A stretch of 64,000 nucleotides of DNA from Micromonospora siamensis (GCF_900090305.1 NZ_LT607751.1:5208001-5272000); one strand, 5' to 3'; positions 36,188-45,155 are shown, counted from the first letter of the stretch. Notes: generated from the letters alone by a model not told the origin. Made by a program: numbers and translations.

Positions 36188-37513
36188 ATGACCACGCCGA
36201 TGCCCGAGTTCCCCGCCGGATTCCGCTGGGGCGTCTCCACCTCCGCGTACCAGATCGAGGGGGCGGCGCGGGAGGACGGACGGGGGCCGTCCATCTGGGA
36301 CACCTTCGCCCACTCCCCCGGCCGGATCGTCGACGGCAGCACCGGCGACGTCGCCTGCGACCACTACCACCGGTACGCCGAGGACGTCGCCCTGCTGGCC
36401 GACCTCGGGGTGTCGGCGTACCGGTTCTCGATCGCCTGGCCCCGGGTGCAGCCCACCGGCACCGGCGCGGCCAACCCTTCCGGCCTGGACTTCTACGACC
36501 GGCTGGTCGACGCGCTGCTGGAACGGGACGTCGACCCCGTGGCCACCCTCTTCCACTGGGACCTGCCGCAGGCCCTGGAGGACGCCGGCGGCTGGCTCGC
36601 CCGGGACACCGCCGCCCGCTTCGCCGAGTACGCCGACCTGGTCGCCGCCCGCCTCGGCGACCGGGTGAAGCTCTGGATCACCCTCAACGAGCCGTTCATC
36701 CACATGAGCCTCGGCCACGGCATGGGCGTGCACGCCCCCGGCCGGCTGCTGCTCTTCGACGCCTTCCCGGTCGCCCACCACCAACTGCTCGGCCACGGGC
36801 TCGCGGTCTCCGCGCTGCGCGCCCGCAGCAGCAGCCCGGTCGCCATCGCCAACAACTACTCACCGGTGCGGGTGCTCGGCGACACCGACGCCGACCGGGT
36901 GGCCGGCGCGGCGTACGACGCGCTGCACAACCGACTCTTCACCGACCCGCTGCTCGGGCTCGGCTACCCGCGGGGGCAGGGCTTCGACCCCGGCGTGGTG
37001 CGCGACGGCGACCTCGACGTGATCGCCGCGCCGATCGACGTGCTCGGGGTGAACTACTACAACCCCACCGGCGTACGGGCCGCCGAGGAGGGCTCGCCGC
37101 TGCCCTTCGAGATCGTGCCGCTGGACGGCTATCCGCGGACCGCCTTCGACTGGCCGGTGGCCCCCGACGGGCTGCGCGAACTGTTGGTCGGCCTCCGGGA
37201 CAGCTACGGCGACCGACTCCCGCCGATCCAGGTCACCGAGAGCGGCTGCGCGTACGACGACGTGCCCGACGTGACCGGGCGGGTGCACGACCCGGAGCGG
37301 ATCGCGTACCTGGACGGGCACCTACGCGCGGTCCGCGAGGCGATCGACGCCGGGGTGGACGTCACCGGGTACTTCGTCTGGTCGCTGCTGGACAACTGGG
37401 AGTGGGCCGAGGGGTTCACCAAGCGCTTCGGGCTGGTGCACGTCGACTACCCGACGCAGCGGCGTACGCCGAAGTCGTCGTACGCCTGGTTGCGGGACCT
37501 GATCCGGCCATGA
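36188..37513 (+). CDS. Glycoside hydrolase family 1 beta-glucosidase
   Basis: This 441-aa GH1 enzyme hydrolyses beta-glucosides (cellobiose-type or plant glucosides) with retention. FPAGFRWGVSTSAYQIEGAA is the family start. Glu168 in TLNEPF is the acid/base, and Glu351 in VTESG is the nucleophile (the family usually has TENG; Ser here is a mild variant). VWSLLDNWEWAEGFTKRFGL is the conserved C-terminal aglycone-site segment. It is cytoplasmic, with no signal. GGGAGGG lies just before the ATG. Its TGA overlaps the ATG of the transporter gene, so uptake and cleavage of a glycoside are linked. Confidence 0.95.
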   Translation: MTTPMPEFPAGFRWGVSTSAYQIEGAAREDGRGPSIWDTFAHSPGRIVDGSTGDVACDHYHRYAEDVALLADLGVSAYRFSIAWPRVQPTGTGAANPSGLDFYDRLVDALLERDVDPVATLFHWDLPQALEDAGGWLARDTAARFAEYADLVAARLGDRVKLWITLNEPFIHMSLGHGMGVHAPGRLLLFDAFPVAHHQLLGHGLAVSALRARSSSPVAIANNYSPVRVLGDTDADRVAGAAYDALHNRLFTDPLLGLGYPRGQGFDPGVVRDGDLDVIAAPIDVLGVNYYNPTGVRAAEEGSPLPFEIVPLDGYPRTAFDWPVAPDGLRELLVGLRDSYGDRLPPIQVTESGCAYDDVPDVTGRVHDPERIAYLDGHLRAVREAIDAGVDVTGYFVWSLLDNWEWAEGFTKRFGLVHVDYPTQRRTPKSSYAWLRDLIRP

Positions 37514-38787
37514 CCACGGTGGACCCGACGCCGGCGTCGCTGCCGGCGGCGCTCGCCGAACCCACCGTGCCGGTCCGGCGGAGCTGGATCGCGTTGATCT
37601 TCGCAGCCAACCTGGGCGTCTGGATGGCGTTCTTCACCCCGATCCAGGTGCTGCTGCCGCAGCAGGTCGAACGGATCGCGCCGGCCGACAAGGAGGCGAT
37701 GCTCGCCGTCGTCACCGGCCTCGGCGCGCTCGCCGCGGTGCTGGCCAACCCGCTCGCCGGCGCGCTCTCCGACCGTACGGTGATCAGGCTGGCGGGCCGG
37801 CACCTCGGCCGGCGGCACGTCTGGACCGCCTCCGGCGCGGTGCTCGGGGCGCTGGCCCTGGTGCTGCTCGCCCGGCAGGACAGCATCGCCGGGGTGGCGC
37901 TGGGCTGGGTCGCGGCGCAGGTCTGCTTCAACGCCATGCTGGCCAGCCTGACCGCCGCCATCCCGGACCGGGTGCCGGTCGTGCAGCGTGGCGGGGTCTC
38001 CGGCTGGGTGGGCATCCCGCAGGCGCTCGGCCTGGTACTCGGCGCGGTGCTGGTCACCGCCGTGGTCACCGGAAACGCCGCCGGGTACGCGGCGATCGCC
38101 GGCGCGATGCTGCTGCTGTCGCTGCCGTTCGCCCTGCTCACCGCCGACGACCCGCTGCCCCGGGAGCACCGGCCGGCGCTGCGCTGGCGGGCAGTGGCCG
38201 CCTCGATGTGGATCGACCCGCGCCGGCACCCCGACTTCGCCTGGGCCTGGATCACCCGGTTCCTGGTCCAGCTCGGCAACGCGCTGGGCACCCTCTACCT
38301 GCTGTACTTCCTCACCGACGGGGTCCGGGTGGCCGACCCCGAGGGCGGCCTGCTGGTGCTGATCCTGCTCTACACGCTGGGAATGATGCTCACCGCCGTG
38401 GTCGCCGGCCGGCTCTCCGACCGCTCCGGCCGGCGGAAGGTCTTCGTGATCACCTCCGGCGCGATCATGGCGGTGGCCGCGCTGCTGCTGGCCGTCGCGC
38501 CGGTCTGGCCGATGGCGGTCGCCGCCGCGCTGCTGCTCGGCGCCGGCTACGGCGTCTACCTGGCGGTGGACGCGGCGCTCATCACCCAGGTGCTGCCGGC
38601 GGCCACCGACCGGGCCAAGGACCTCGGCGTGATCAACATTGCCAACTCCGCGCCCCAGGTCCTCGGCCCCGCGCTCTCCGCGCCGATCGTGGTGCACCTG
38701 GGCGGATACCCGACGTTGTACGCGGCCACCGCGGCGGTCACCGTGCTCGGCAGCGTCCTGGTCCTGAAGATCCGCTCCGTCCCGTGA
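37510..38787 (+). CDS. MFS transporter, probable sugar or glycoside uptake
   Basis: This 425-aa, 12-helix MFS protein resembles the sucrose/maltose type (SLC45-like): FFTPIQVLLPQQVERI in the first helix and loop, ANPLAGALSDRT as the loop 2-3 motif, and GYGVYLAVDAALITQVLPA in helix 10-11. It overlaps the beta-glucosidase stop by four bases (ATGA), so the pair is an operon and the transported compound is probably a beta-glucoside. No sugar-binding regulator lies beside it; control must come from the region upstream of the glucosidase. Confidence 0.88.
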   Translation: MTTVDPTPASLPAALAEPTVPVRRSWIALIFAANLGVWMAFFTPIQVLLPQQVERIAPADKEAMLAVVTGLGALAAVLANPLAGALSDRTVIRLAGRHLGRRHVWTASGAVLGALALVLLARQDSIAGVALGWVAAQVCFNAMLASLTAAIPDRVPVVQRGGVSGWVGIPQALGLVLGAVLVTAVVTGNAAGYAAIAGAMLLLSLPFALLTADDPLPREHRPALRWRAVAASMWIDPRRHPDFAWAWITRFLVQLGNALGTLYLLYFLTDGVRVADPEGGLLVLILLYTLGMMLTAVVAGRLSDRSGRRKVFVITSGAIMAVAALLLAVAPVWPMAVAAALLLGAGYGVYLAVDAALITQVLPAATDRAKDLGVINIANSAPQVLGPALSAPIVVHLGGYPTLYAATAAVTVLGSVLVLKIRSVP

Positions 38788-38835
38788 CCGGCCCCCTGGC
38801 GGAAACGGCTGGCCGCCGCCCGTAGGCTGGAGCAC

Positions 38836-40245
38836 GTGACGGTACGTGTGCGCTTCGCCCCCTCCCCGACCGGTATGTTCCACGTCGGCGGGGCCCGCTC
38901 GGCCCTGCAGAACTGGATCTACGCCAAGCAGCAGGGCGGGGTGTTCGTGCTCCGCATCGAGGACACCGACGCGGCCCGCAACAAGCCCGAGTGGACCGAG
39001 GGCATCCTCTCGGCCCTCGACTGGATCGGCATCGAGCGGGGCGGCTACGAGGGCCCGTACTTCCAGTCGCAGAACGCCGGCGAGCACCGCGCCGCCGCCC
39101 AGCGCCTCCACGACGCCGGTCGGGCCTACTTCTGCGACTGCACCCGCGAGGACGTGCAGGCGCGGACCGGCTCGCAGTACACCGGCTACGACGGCTTCTG
39201 CCGGGACCGCGGGCTCGAGGCCGGCGAGGGGCGGGCGCTGCGCTTCCGTACGCCCGACGAGGGCGTGACCGTGGTCGTCGACCTGGTCCGCGGCGAGCCG
39301 ACCTTCGAGAACAAGTTGATCGAGGACTTCGTCATCGCCCGCGGCGACGGGTCGCCGGTCTTCCTGCTCGCCAACGTGGTCGACGACATGACCATGGGGA
39401 TCACCCACGTGATCCGGGCCGAGGAGCACCTGCCCAACACCCCGAAGCAGCAGTTGCTCTGGGACGCCCTCGGGGTCAAGCCGCCGATCTGGGCCCACGT
39501 GCCCGTGGTGGTCAACGAGAAGCGGCAGAAGCTCTCGAAGCGGCGGGACAAGGTCGCCCTGGAGGCGTACAAGGACGAGGGTTACCTCGCCGGCGCCATG
39601 CGCAACTACCTGATGCTGCTCGGCTGGGCGCCCTCCGGCGACCGGGAGATCGTGCCCTGGTCGGTCATCGAGGACGAGTTCCGGCTCGACGAGGTCAACC
39701 CCTCGCCGGCCTTCTTCGACGAGAAGAAGCTGCGCGCCTTCAACGGCGAGTACATCCGCGCCCTGGGGGTCGACGAGTTCGTCGCCGCCTGCCAGCCCTG
39801 GCTGACCGGCACCGACACCATCGCCCCGCCGCCGTGGCAGCCGGAGGAGTTCGACGCCGAGGCGTTCGCCGCCGTCGCGCCGCTGGCCCAGACCCGCATC
39901 GCGGTGCTCAGCGAGATCGTGCCGAACGTCGACTTCCTCTTCCTGGCCGCGCCGCTGATCGACGAGGCGGCCTGGGCCAAGGCGATGAAGGAGGGCGCGG
40001 CCGACCTGCTGGCCGCCGCCGTCGCGGCGTTCGAGGCGCTGGCGACCTGGGACGCCGAGTCGCTGAAGTCGACGCTGGAGGCGGTCGGCGCCGAGCGCGG
40101 GCTCAAGCTGGGCAAGGCGCAGGCCCCGGTCCGGGTGGCGGTCACCGGCCGGACGGTCGGCCTGCCGCTCTTCGAGTCCCTCGAGGTGCTCGGCCGCGAG
40201 CGGACCCTCAGCCGGCTGCGCGCCGCCCGCGTCCGACTGCCCTGA
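38836..40245 (+). CDS. gltX: Glutamyl-tRNA synthetase
   Basis: This 469-aa class I synthetase charges tRNA-Glu in the cytoplasm; in actinobacteria it normally also charges tRNA-Gln, which is then amidated. [14 protein letters not shown] (HIGH motif with His16) and KLSKR (KMSKS motif, residues 232-236) are clear. [19 protein letters not shown] and [10 protein letters not shown] belong to the catalytic and zinc-like regions. The GTG start at 38836 sits 48 bp past the transporter gene, so it may be read partly from that operon. Its final codons and stop lie in a 29-bp tandem duplication. Confidence 0.97.
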   Translation: MTVRVRFAPSPTGMFHVGGARSALQNWIYAKQQGGVFVLRIEDTDAARNKPEWTEGILSALDWIGIERGGYEGPYFQSQNAGEHRAAAQRLHDAGRAYFCDCTREDVQARTGSQYTGYDGFCRDRGLEAGEGRALRFRTPDEGVTVVVDLVRGEPTFENKLIEDFVIARGDGSPVFLLANVVDDMTMGITHVIRAEEHLPNTPKQQLLWDALGVKPPIWAHVPVVVNEKRQKLSKRRDKVALEAYKDEGYLAGAMRNYLMLLGWAPSGDREIVPWSVIEDEFRLDEVNPSPAFFDEKKLRAFNGEYIRALGVDEFVAACQPWLTGTDTIAPPPWQPEEFDAEAFAAVAPLAQTRIAVLSEIVPNVDFLFLAAPLIDEAAWAKAMKEGAADLLAAAVAAFEALATWDAESLKSTLEAVGAERGLKLGKAQAPVRVAVTGRTVGLPLFESLEVLGRERTLSRLRAARVRLP

Positions 40246-40292
40246 CCCGGCCCCGCCGGGTCCGACTGCCCTGACCCGGCCCGGCCGGGGTC
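40231..40292. repeat. 29-bp tandem duplication over the gltX stop, each copy with a hairpin
   Basis: 40231-40259 and 40260-40288 differ at one base. Each copy contains the last codons and the TGA of gltX. GACCCGGC (40244-40251) pairs with GCCGGGTC (40255-40262), and the second copy pairs GACCCGGCC with GGCCGGGGTC ending at 40292. The duplication gives tandem terminator hairpins between gltX and the convergent copC-like gene. Confidence 0.8.
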
Positions 40293-40929
40293 AGCGGCGG
40301 CGGCGCAGCCCCACGAAGACGGCGGCCAGGACGGCCAGGAGGACCACCGGGGCCAGCAGCCAGGGCCAGGTCGCACCGTCGTCGGAGGACGTGTCGGCGG
40401 CCGGGCTCGGGTCGCCGGCGGACGGCGGGGCACCGGCCACCGAGGACGGACCCGCGGCCGACGGCGAGGACGGAACGGCACCCGACGACGGCGCGGACGG
40501 CACCGCCGAGGGGGAGGCGGCCGACGAGGGCTGTGCTGGCGTACCCGTGGTCAGGGTGAACCGGATCTCACCGGTGACCGGATGGCCGTCCGCCGACCCG
40601 ACCCGGTAGCCGACGATGTAGAGCCCCGCCGCGCCGGCCTTGAACGGCACGGTGACCCGGCTGCCGGAGAACGCGGGCGGACCACCGGCCGCCGGGACGT
40701 TGTCCGGCCCGGTCACAGTGATCTCCGTGTTGCCCGCGTCCACCTTCGACAGGAACCGCAACTCGATCCGGGCCGGCGCGGCGGCCACCCGGGCGCCGTT
40801 CGCCGGAACACTGCCGGTGAACGAGTTGTGAGCGGCAGCCGGCGTGGCGGGAGACACTAGGAACACACCGAGCGCCACGCCCAATACGACTAGCCAGGCA
40901 CGCCCCGCGCGTGCGACCCTGCCCCCCAT
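40291..40929 (-). CDS. CopC domain-containing copper resistance protein with C-terminal anchor
   Basis: This 212-aa exported protein has a signal peptide (about residues 1-33) that ends in PAAA; the mature start would be AHNSFTGSVPANG, with the N-terminal His typical for the Cu(II) site of CopC. GSADGHPVTGEIRF supplies the second His/Asp pair. A Ser/Pro/Ala-rich linker (about 120-180) leads to one membrane helix (WLLAPVVLLAVLAAVF) and a basic tail. It should bind copper outside the membrane. GGAGGG precedes ATG 40929 by about five bases. CopD, often fused or adjacent, is absent here. Confidence 0.88.
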   Translation of the reverse strand: MGGRVARAGRAWLVVLGVALGVFLVSPATPAAAHNSFTGSVPANGARVAAAPARIELRFLSKVDAGNTEITVTGPDNVPAAGGPPAFSGSRVTVPFKAGAAGLYIVGYRVGSADGHPVTGEIRFTLTTGTPAQPSSAASPSAVPSAPSSGAVPSSPSAAGPSSVAGAPPSAGDPSPAADTSSDDGATWPWLLAPVVLLAVLAAVFVGLRRRR

Positions 40930-40996
40930 GAATCCCTCCGCAACGGTACGATCCGCCCGCCGGTCGGCGTGCTGATCCATTAGTCGGACCGGGATC

Positions 40997-41029
40997 GCAG
41001 ATAGTTCCAAATACTGTTCCAACATCTGC
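40997..41029. promoter_or_regulatory. Nested repeats in the copC-like promoter region
   Basis: GTTCCAA occurs twice in direct orientation (41004-41010 and 41016-41022, 12-bp period). The pair is flanked by inverted GCAGAT (40997-41002) and ATCTGC (41024-41029). It lies between divergent copC-like and secreted-protein genes and is a candidate metal-regulator site. Confidence 0.45.
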
Positions 41030-41153
41030 AACCGCGTGGCGTTCTGCTAAGTCTTTAAGGTGGGGCCGGTCGTTTCGACCGGGCGGCCGCCGTCGAGGAG
41101 ACCAACACGTGACCGGCAGCAGGCCATCCATCGAACGGGGCGAGGAGGCGGCG

Positions 41154-41819
41154 ATGGTCCGACGGATGAGGCGACTGGCGGCGGTACTGGTCAGCGGGAT
41201 CGTTGCCGGGGCGCTCTCTTTGGGCCTGGCCGGTCCGGTGCGGGCCGATCCGGCACACCCGGTGTCCCGGCCCGGCCCGACGGCCGGCGTGGAGATCACC
41301 GGCGACGGGATGGACGAGCCGCTGCGGCTGCGCTCCCCCGACCAGCGCCCGCAGGTCCTCGCGATCATCGACCAGGTGGACTGGATCGACCGGGTCGGCC
41401 GGCTCAAGGCGCCGGACAAGTCCGGCCTCGGCCGCAAGTTCACCGTGGTGGTCCTCGTCGGCGAGAAGCGGGTCCGGACCTTCGACCTGTACCCGTTCGC
41501 CGAGGGCGGGCCGCGGATCTTCCGCCCCGCCAAGCAGCCCGGCGCGCGGGCGGTCAACGCCGGGTGGTTCCTCGGCCGGCTCACCATGTCCGAGACGCTG
41601 CGCAGCGTCGGCGTGCCGCTGGAGCGGCAGTTCGACACCCTCTCCGGCGGCGTCGGTGGCGGCGAGCGGGTCATCCCCGAGGCCCTCGACCCCGGGCAGG
41701 ACATCGACGACGCCCTCGGCGAGCTGCGCCGCCTGCTGCTGCTCAACGTCTCGGTGGTGGTGCTGATCACCTTCGGCATCGCCGGGATCGCGCTGCTGAT
41801 CCGCCGCCGCACCCGCTGA
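41154..41819 (+). CDS. Exported single-pass membrane protein of unknown function
   Basis: This 221-aa protein has an N-terminal signal peptide (MVRRMRRLAAVLVSGIVAG, likely cut after VRA near residue 33). A domain of about 140 residues follows (EITGDGMDEPLRLRSPDQRP and FTVVVLVGEKRVRTFDLYPF). Near the C-terminus is one membrane helix (LLLLNVSVVVLITFGIAGIA) before a basic stop. The sorting is signal-out, tail-in. AGGAGG lies five bases before ATG 41154, which decides the start. It is divergent from the copC-like gene and shares its control region. No family recognised. Confidence 0.7.
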   Translation: MVRRMRRLAAVLVSGIVAGALSLGLAGPVRADPAHPVSRPGPTAGVEITGDGMDEPLRLRSPDQRPQVLAIIDQVDWIDRVGRLKAPDKSGLGRKFTVVVLVGEKRVRTFDLYPFAEGGPRIFRPAKQPGARAVNAGWFLGRLTMSETLRSVGVPLERQFDTLSGGVGGGERVIPEALDPGQDIDDALGELRRLLLLNVSVVVLITFGIAGIALLIRRRTR

Positions 41820-41855
41820 CCGGCTCGCCCGTCACCGGGCCCGTGGCCGGCCCGC

Positions 41856-42782
41856 TCAGACCTCCAGGACCACCTTGCCGCGGACGTGTCCCGCCTCCAC
41901 CAGGCGGTGCGCGTCCGCGGCGTCGTCCAGCGGGAAGGTCCGCTCCACGTGCACCGTCAACCGGCCGGCGTCGACCAGCCCGGCGAGCAGGCTCAGGTCG
42001 GCCGTGGACGGCTTGCAGAAGACGTAGCTGCCGCCCAGGCGGGTGACGTGCTCCGGGTCGGCGGTCGAGACCAGCCGCGCCGGGCGGGACAGCAGCTCGG
42101 CCGAGACGTCCAGCGCCTCCCCGCCGAAGAGGTCCAGCGCCACGTCCACCCCGTCGGGCGCGACCGTCCGGACCCGGTCCAGCAGGCCCGGGCCGTACGT
42201 CACCGGCTCGGCGCCCAGGGAGCGGACGAAGTCGTGGTTGGCCTCGCTCGCCGTGCCGATCACCTTGTCGGCGCCGAGCGCCCGGGCGACCTGCACCGCG
42301 AGGTGGCCCACCCCGCCCGCCGCGCCGTGCACCAGCACGGTGTCCCCCGCGCCGGTACGCGCCAACTGCAACGCCTGGTACGCGGTCAGCCCGGCCAGCG
42401 GCAGCCCGGCCGCCTGGGCCCAGGACGCCTGCAGTGGCTTGTCGGCCAGTGACCGTTCCGGGGCGGGGACCAGCTCGGCGTACGTGCCGTGCTGGATGTC
42501 GTCGCGCCGGGCGTACGCGATCACCTCGTCCCCGACGGCGAACCCGGCGACCGCCGGCCCGGCCGCCTCGACGACGCCGGCCAGGTCCCAGCCGGGCACC
42601 AGCGGGAAGTGCCCGGGGATCGCCCCGGCCAGGTGCCCCTCGCGGATCTTCCAGTCCACCGGGTTGACCCCGGCGGCGCGCACCCGCACCAGCACGGTGT
42701 CCGGGCCGACCGGTGGATCGGGCAGCTCCCGCGGGAGGAGCTGCTCGGCCGGACCGTACCCGTCGATCGCGATCGCCTTCAC
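41856..42782 (-). CDS. NADP-dependent oxidoreductase, quinone-reductase type (MDR family)
   Basis: This 308-aa protein is a zinc-free medium-chain dehydrogenase/reductase. VRVRAAGVNPVDWKIREGHLAG is the catalytic-domain signature, and VLVHGAAGGVGHLAVQVARALGA is the NADPH-binding Rossmann motif. Such enzymes reduce quinones, enones or aldehydes. GTG 42782 (MKAIAIDGYG by family comparison) is the likely start; GTG 42791 is possible. It is third in the leftward series pyrE, small His/Cys-rich protein, oxidoreductase. Confidence 0.87.
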   Translation of the reverse strand: MKAIAIDGYGPAEQLLPRELPDPPVGPDTVLVRVRAAGVNPVDWKIREGHLAGAIPGHFPLVPGWDLAGVVEAAGPAVAGFAVGDEVIAYARRDDIQHGTYAELVPAPERSLADKPLQASWAQAAGLPLAGLTAYQALQLARTGAGDTVLVHGAAGGVGHLAVQVARALGADKVIGTASEANHDFVRSLGAEPVTYGPGLLDRVRTVAPDGVDVALDLFGGEALDVSAELLSRPARLVSTADPEHVTRLGGSYVFCKPSTADLSLLAGLVDAGRLTVHVERTFPLDDAADAHRLVEAGHVRGKVVLEV

Positions 42783-42818
42783 CCTGCCCACGCTAGTGGG
42801 CGGACGGCCACCGTGTGG

Positions 42819-43139
42819 TCAGCACCAGCGGCGCGGCGGCCGTTCCCGACGGTTGCCGCGCTGGCGGGGGCGGACCGGGCCGTGCCGGTGCGCGCCGGCC
42901 CAGCCGGCCAGCTCGTTGCGGCAGCCCGCGGCCACCGGCTCCGGCTCGACGGCGGGCGGCTCGGCGCCGCGCGGCCGGGGCACCGACGGCTCGTCCTCGG
43001 CCCGGCCGACGGTGGGCTCCGCCGGGAACGACGGCCCGGCGGGCCGGCGGTGGTGCTTGCCCCCGTTGGCGTGCTCGTGGTGGCCCGGGCGGCAGGACTC
43101 GCCCTGGGAGCAGCCGTGTTCGGCCTCCCCGTGCGCCAT
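42819..43139 (-). CDS. Small His/Cys-rich protein (106 aa), unknown
   Basis: The N-terminal 32 residues hold seven His and two Cys (EHGCSQGESCRPGHHEHA and KHH), a pattern suited to metal binding. The remainder is Pro/Arg-rich and probably disordered, ending RRWC. A strong GAGGAGG lies about five bases before the ATG, which argues for real translation. It sits between pyrE and the oxidoreductase gene in the same direction. No family recognised; the basic tail suggests contact with nucleic acid, as a guess. Confidence 0.5.
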   Translation of the reverse strand: MAHGEAEHGCSQGESCRPGHHEHANGGKHHRRPAGPSFPAEPTVGRAEDEPSVPRPRGAEPPAVEPEPVAAGCRNELAGWAGAHRHGPVRPRQRGNRRERPPRRWC

Positions 43140-43277
43140 GCCGGCCTCCTCACCTTTTCGCCTCCACCCGCCGGGCGGTCGCCCCGACGTGCCCTGACAC
43201 CGTACTGGCCGGCACCGACGGACCCTACGCCGCGTACCCGGATCGCCGTCCGCCCCGCCCTGCGGAGATCAACGGGT

Positions 43278-43796
43278 TCAGGCGGTCAGGTCGGCGCGGG
43301 TGAACAGGGCGTGCAACCGGACGCCCCCGTCGGCCAGCGCCTCGGCGCCGCCCTCGGAGCGGTCGATCACGCAGAGCGCGTCGGTGACCTCGGCGCCCAG
43401 CTCGCGGAGCTGCCCGGTGGAGATCACCACCTGGCCGCCGGAGGTGACCACGTCCTCCACCACCAGCACCCGGCGGCCGGCCACGTCGGCGCCCTCGGCG
43501 AGCCGGGCGGTGCCGTACGTCTTGGCGGTCTTGCGGACGAAGGCGCAGGGCAGCCCGACGTGCCGGGCCAGCGCGGTGACCACCGGGATGCCGCCCATCT
43601 CCAGCCCGGCCAGCACCTCCGTGCCGGGCGGCACCAGCCCGGCCAGTCCGGCGGCCACCCGGTCCAGCAGCACCGGGTCGGCCTCGAACCGGTACTTGTC
43701 GAAGTACTCGTCGGCCACCCGGCCGGAGCGGAGCGTGAAGCGGCCGGTGAGGCGGCAGGTGGCGGCGATCTGGCGGGCGAGGTCGGTGTCGGTCAC
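43278..43796 (-). CDS. pyrE: Orotate phosphoribosyltransferase
   Basis: This 172-aa enzyme of de novo pyrimidine synthesis joins orotate and PRPP to give orotidine 5'-phosphate. EYFDKYRFEADPVLL is typical of this type, FVRKTAKTYGTAR is the catalytic loop with the Lys residues, and VLVVEDVVTSGGQ (residues 110-122) is the PRPP-binding motif. Length fits the short bacterial type. Start is GTG 43796. It is divergent from the FasR-like gene with 89 bp between starts and leads the small leftward unit. Confidence 0.95.
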   Translation of the reverse strand: MTDTDLARQIAATCRLTGRFTLRSGRVADEYFDKYRFEADPVLLDRVAAGLAGLVPPGTEVLAGLEMGGIPVVTALARHVGLPCAFVRKTAKTYGTARLAEGADVAGRRVLVVEDVVTSGGQVVISTGQLRELGAEVTDALCVIDRSEGGAEALADGGVRLHALFTRADLTA

Positions 43797-43885
43797 GGGT
43801 GATCATCCTGGCAGTCCGGCCCGGGTGGGTCGAGCACCGGCCGGCCGGGGTGGGGTCGGGACCGGGGACGTGTCAGGCTGGAGCG

Positions 43886-45085
43886 GTGAGCGAGCCGGGC
43901 GGTAGTGAGCTGACGGCCACGCTGCGTCGGATCGAGCGCGCGGCGGGGGCGCTGGCCACCGCGAGCGTCTCCCGGATGGACGAGACGCTGCCCTGGTTCC
44001 GGGAGCTCCCCGCCGACCAGCGCTCCTGGGTCATGCTGGTGGCCCAGGCCGGCGTCCGGTCGCTGGTGCAGTGGCTGCGCGAGGGCGGCGGCACGGCGGA
44101 CAGCACCCAGGAGGTCTCCGACGAGGTCTTCGCCACCGCCCCGCAGGCGCTGGCCCGCTCGATCAGCCTCCAGCAGACCGTGGCGCTGATCAAGGTCACC
44201 ATCGACGTGGTCGAGGAGCAGGTGTCGCTGCTCGCGGTGCCGGGTGAGGAGCAGCAGCTGCGCGACGCGGTGCTGCGCTTCTCCCGGGAGATCGCCTTCG
44301 CCGCCGCCCGGGTGTACGCCCGCGCCGCCGAGTCCCGCGGCTCCTGGGACGCCCGCCTCCAGGCCCTGCTGGTGGACGCGCTGCTGCGCGGCGACTCCCC
44401 GGACGTGCTGGCCAGCCGGGCGGCGGCGCTGGGCTGGTCGGACGCGCCGCCGGTGGCGGTGGCGGTGGGCCGCTCCCCGGGCGGTGAGGTGGCCGCCGTG
44501 CTGCACACCGTCTACCGGCACGCCCGGCGGATCGGCGTGGAGGTGATCGGTGGCGTGCACGGCGACCGGCTGGTCATCGTGCTGGGTGGGGCCGCGGACC
44601 CGGGCGCGGCCACCGAGAAGCTGCTGCCGGCGTTCGGCGAGGGGCCGGTGGTGGTCGGGCCGGCGGTGCCGAGCCTGGACGAGGCGACCGACTCGGCGCG
44701 GTCCGCGCTGGCCGGTTACCGGGCCGCCCCGGCCTGGCCGACCGCGCCCCGGCCGGTGGCCGCGGCGGACCTGCTGCCCGAGCGGTCCCTGGCCGGCGAC
44801 GCGGAGGCCCGGCGGCGGCTGCGCCGGGACGTGTACGCCCCGCTGGTCCGCGCCGGGGGCGAGCTGCTGGAGACGTTGGACGCCTTCTTCGCCGCCGGCG
44901 GCACGCTGGAGAGCGCGGCCCGGGCGTTGTACGTCCACCCGAACACGGTGCGTTACCGGCTGCGCCGGATCGCCGAGGTCACCGGGTTCTCCCCACTGAC
45001 GCCCCGGGACGCGTTCGCCCTCCAGGTGGCCCTCACGGTCGGCAGACTGGACCCGGTGGTCCCGGTGGTCCCGACCCAGACATGA
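43886..45085 (+). CDS. fasR: PucR-type helix-turn-helix regulator, FasR-like
   Basis: This 399-aa regulator has a helical N-terminal part (about 1-150), a GGDEF-like central fold, and a C-terminal PucR/CdaR-type helix-turn-helix (GTLESAARALYVHPNTVRYRLRRI). In Streptomyces coelicolor the gene directly upstream of fabD-fabH-acpP-fabF encodes the homologous FasR, an activator of that operon. The same order is seen here, so the assignment rests on both domain type and position. GTG 43886 follows GGAG. Ligands of the family are acyl-CoA species in mycobacteria, and that remains to be shown here. Confidence 0.85.
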   Translation: MSEPGGSELTATLRRIERAAGALATASVSRMDETLPWFRELPADQRSWVMLVAQAGVRSLVQWLREGGGTADSTQEVSDEVFATAPQALARSISLQQTVALIKVTIDVVEEQVSLLAVPGEEQQLRDAVLRFSREIAFAAARVYARAAESRGSWDARLQALLVDALLRGDSPDVLASRAAALGWSDAPPVAVAVGRSPGGEVAAVLHTVYRHARRIGVEVIGGVHGDRLVIVLGGAADPGAATEKLLPAFGEGPVVVGPAVPSLDEATDSARSALAGYRAAPAWPTAPRPVAAADLLPERSLAGDAEARRRLRRDVYAPLVRAGGELLETLDAFFAAGGTLESAARALYVHPNTVRYRLRRIAEVTGFSPLTPRDAFALQVALTVGRLDPVVPVVPTQT

Positions 45086-45134
45086 CGCCCAGCCGTCGGC
45101 AAACCAGCACAGACAGGCGACGATCGCCGTTGAT

Positions 45135-45155
45135 CTTTGTAGGAACCCGACAAAG
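45135..45155. promoter_or_regulatory. Inverted repeat upstream of fabD, candidate regulator site
   Basis: CTTTGT (45135-45140) and ACAAAG (45150-45155) form a perfect inverted repeat with a nine-base spacer, 66 bp before fabD. It is the only AT-richer patch in the 135-bp gap between the regulator and fabD. Binding by the FasR-like protein is inferred from position. Confidence 0.45.
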
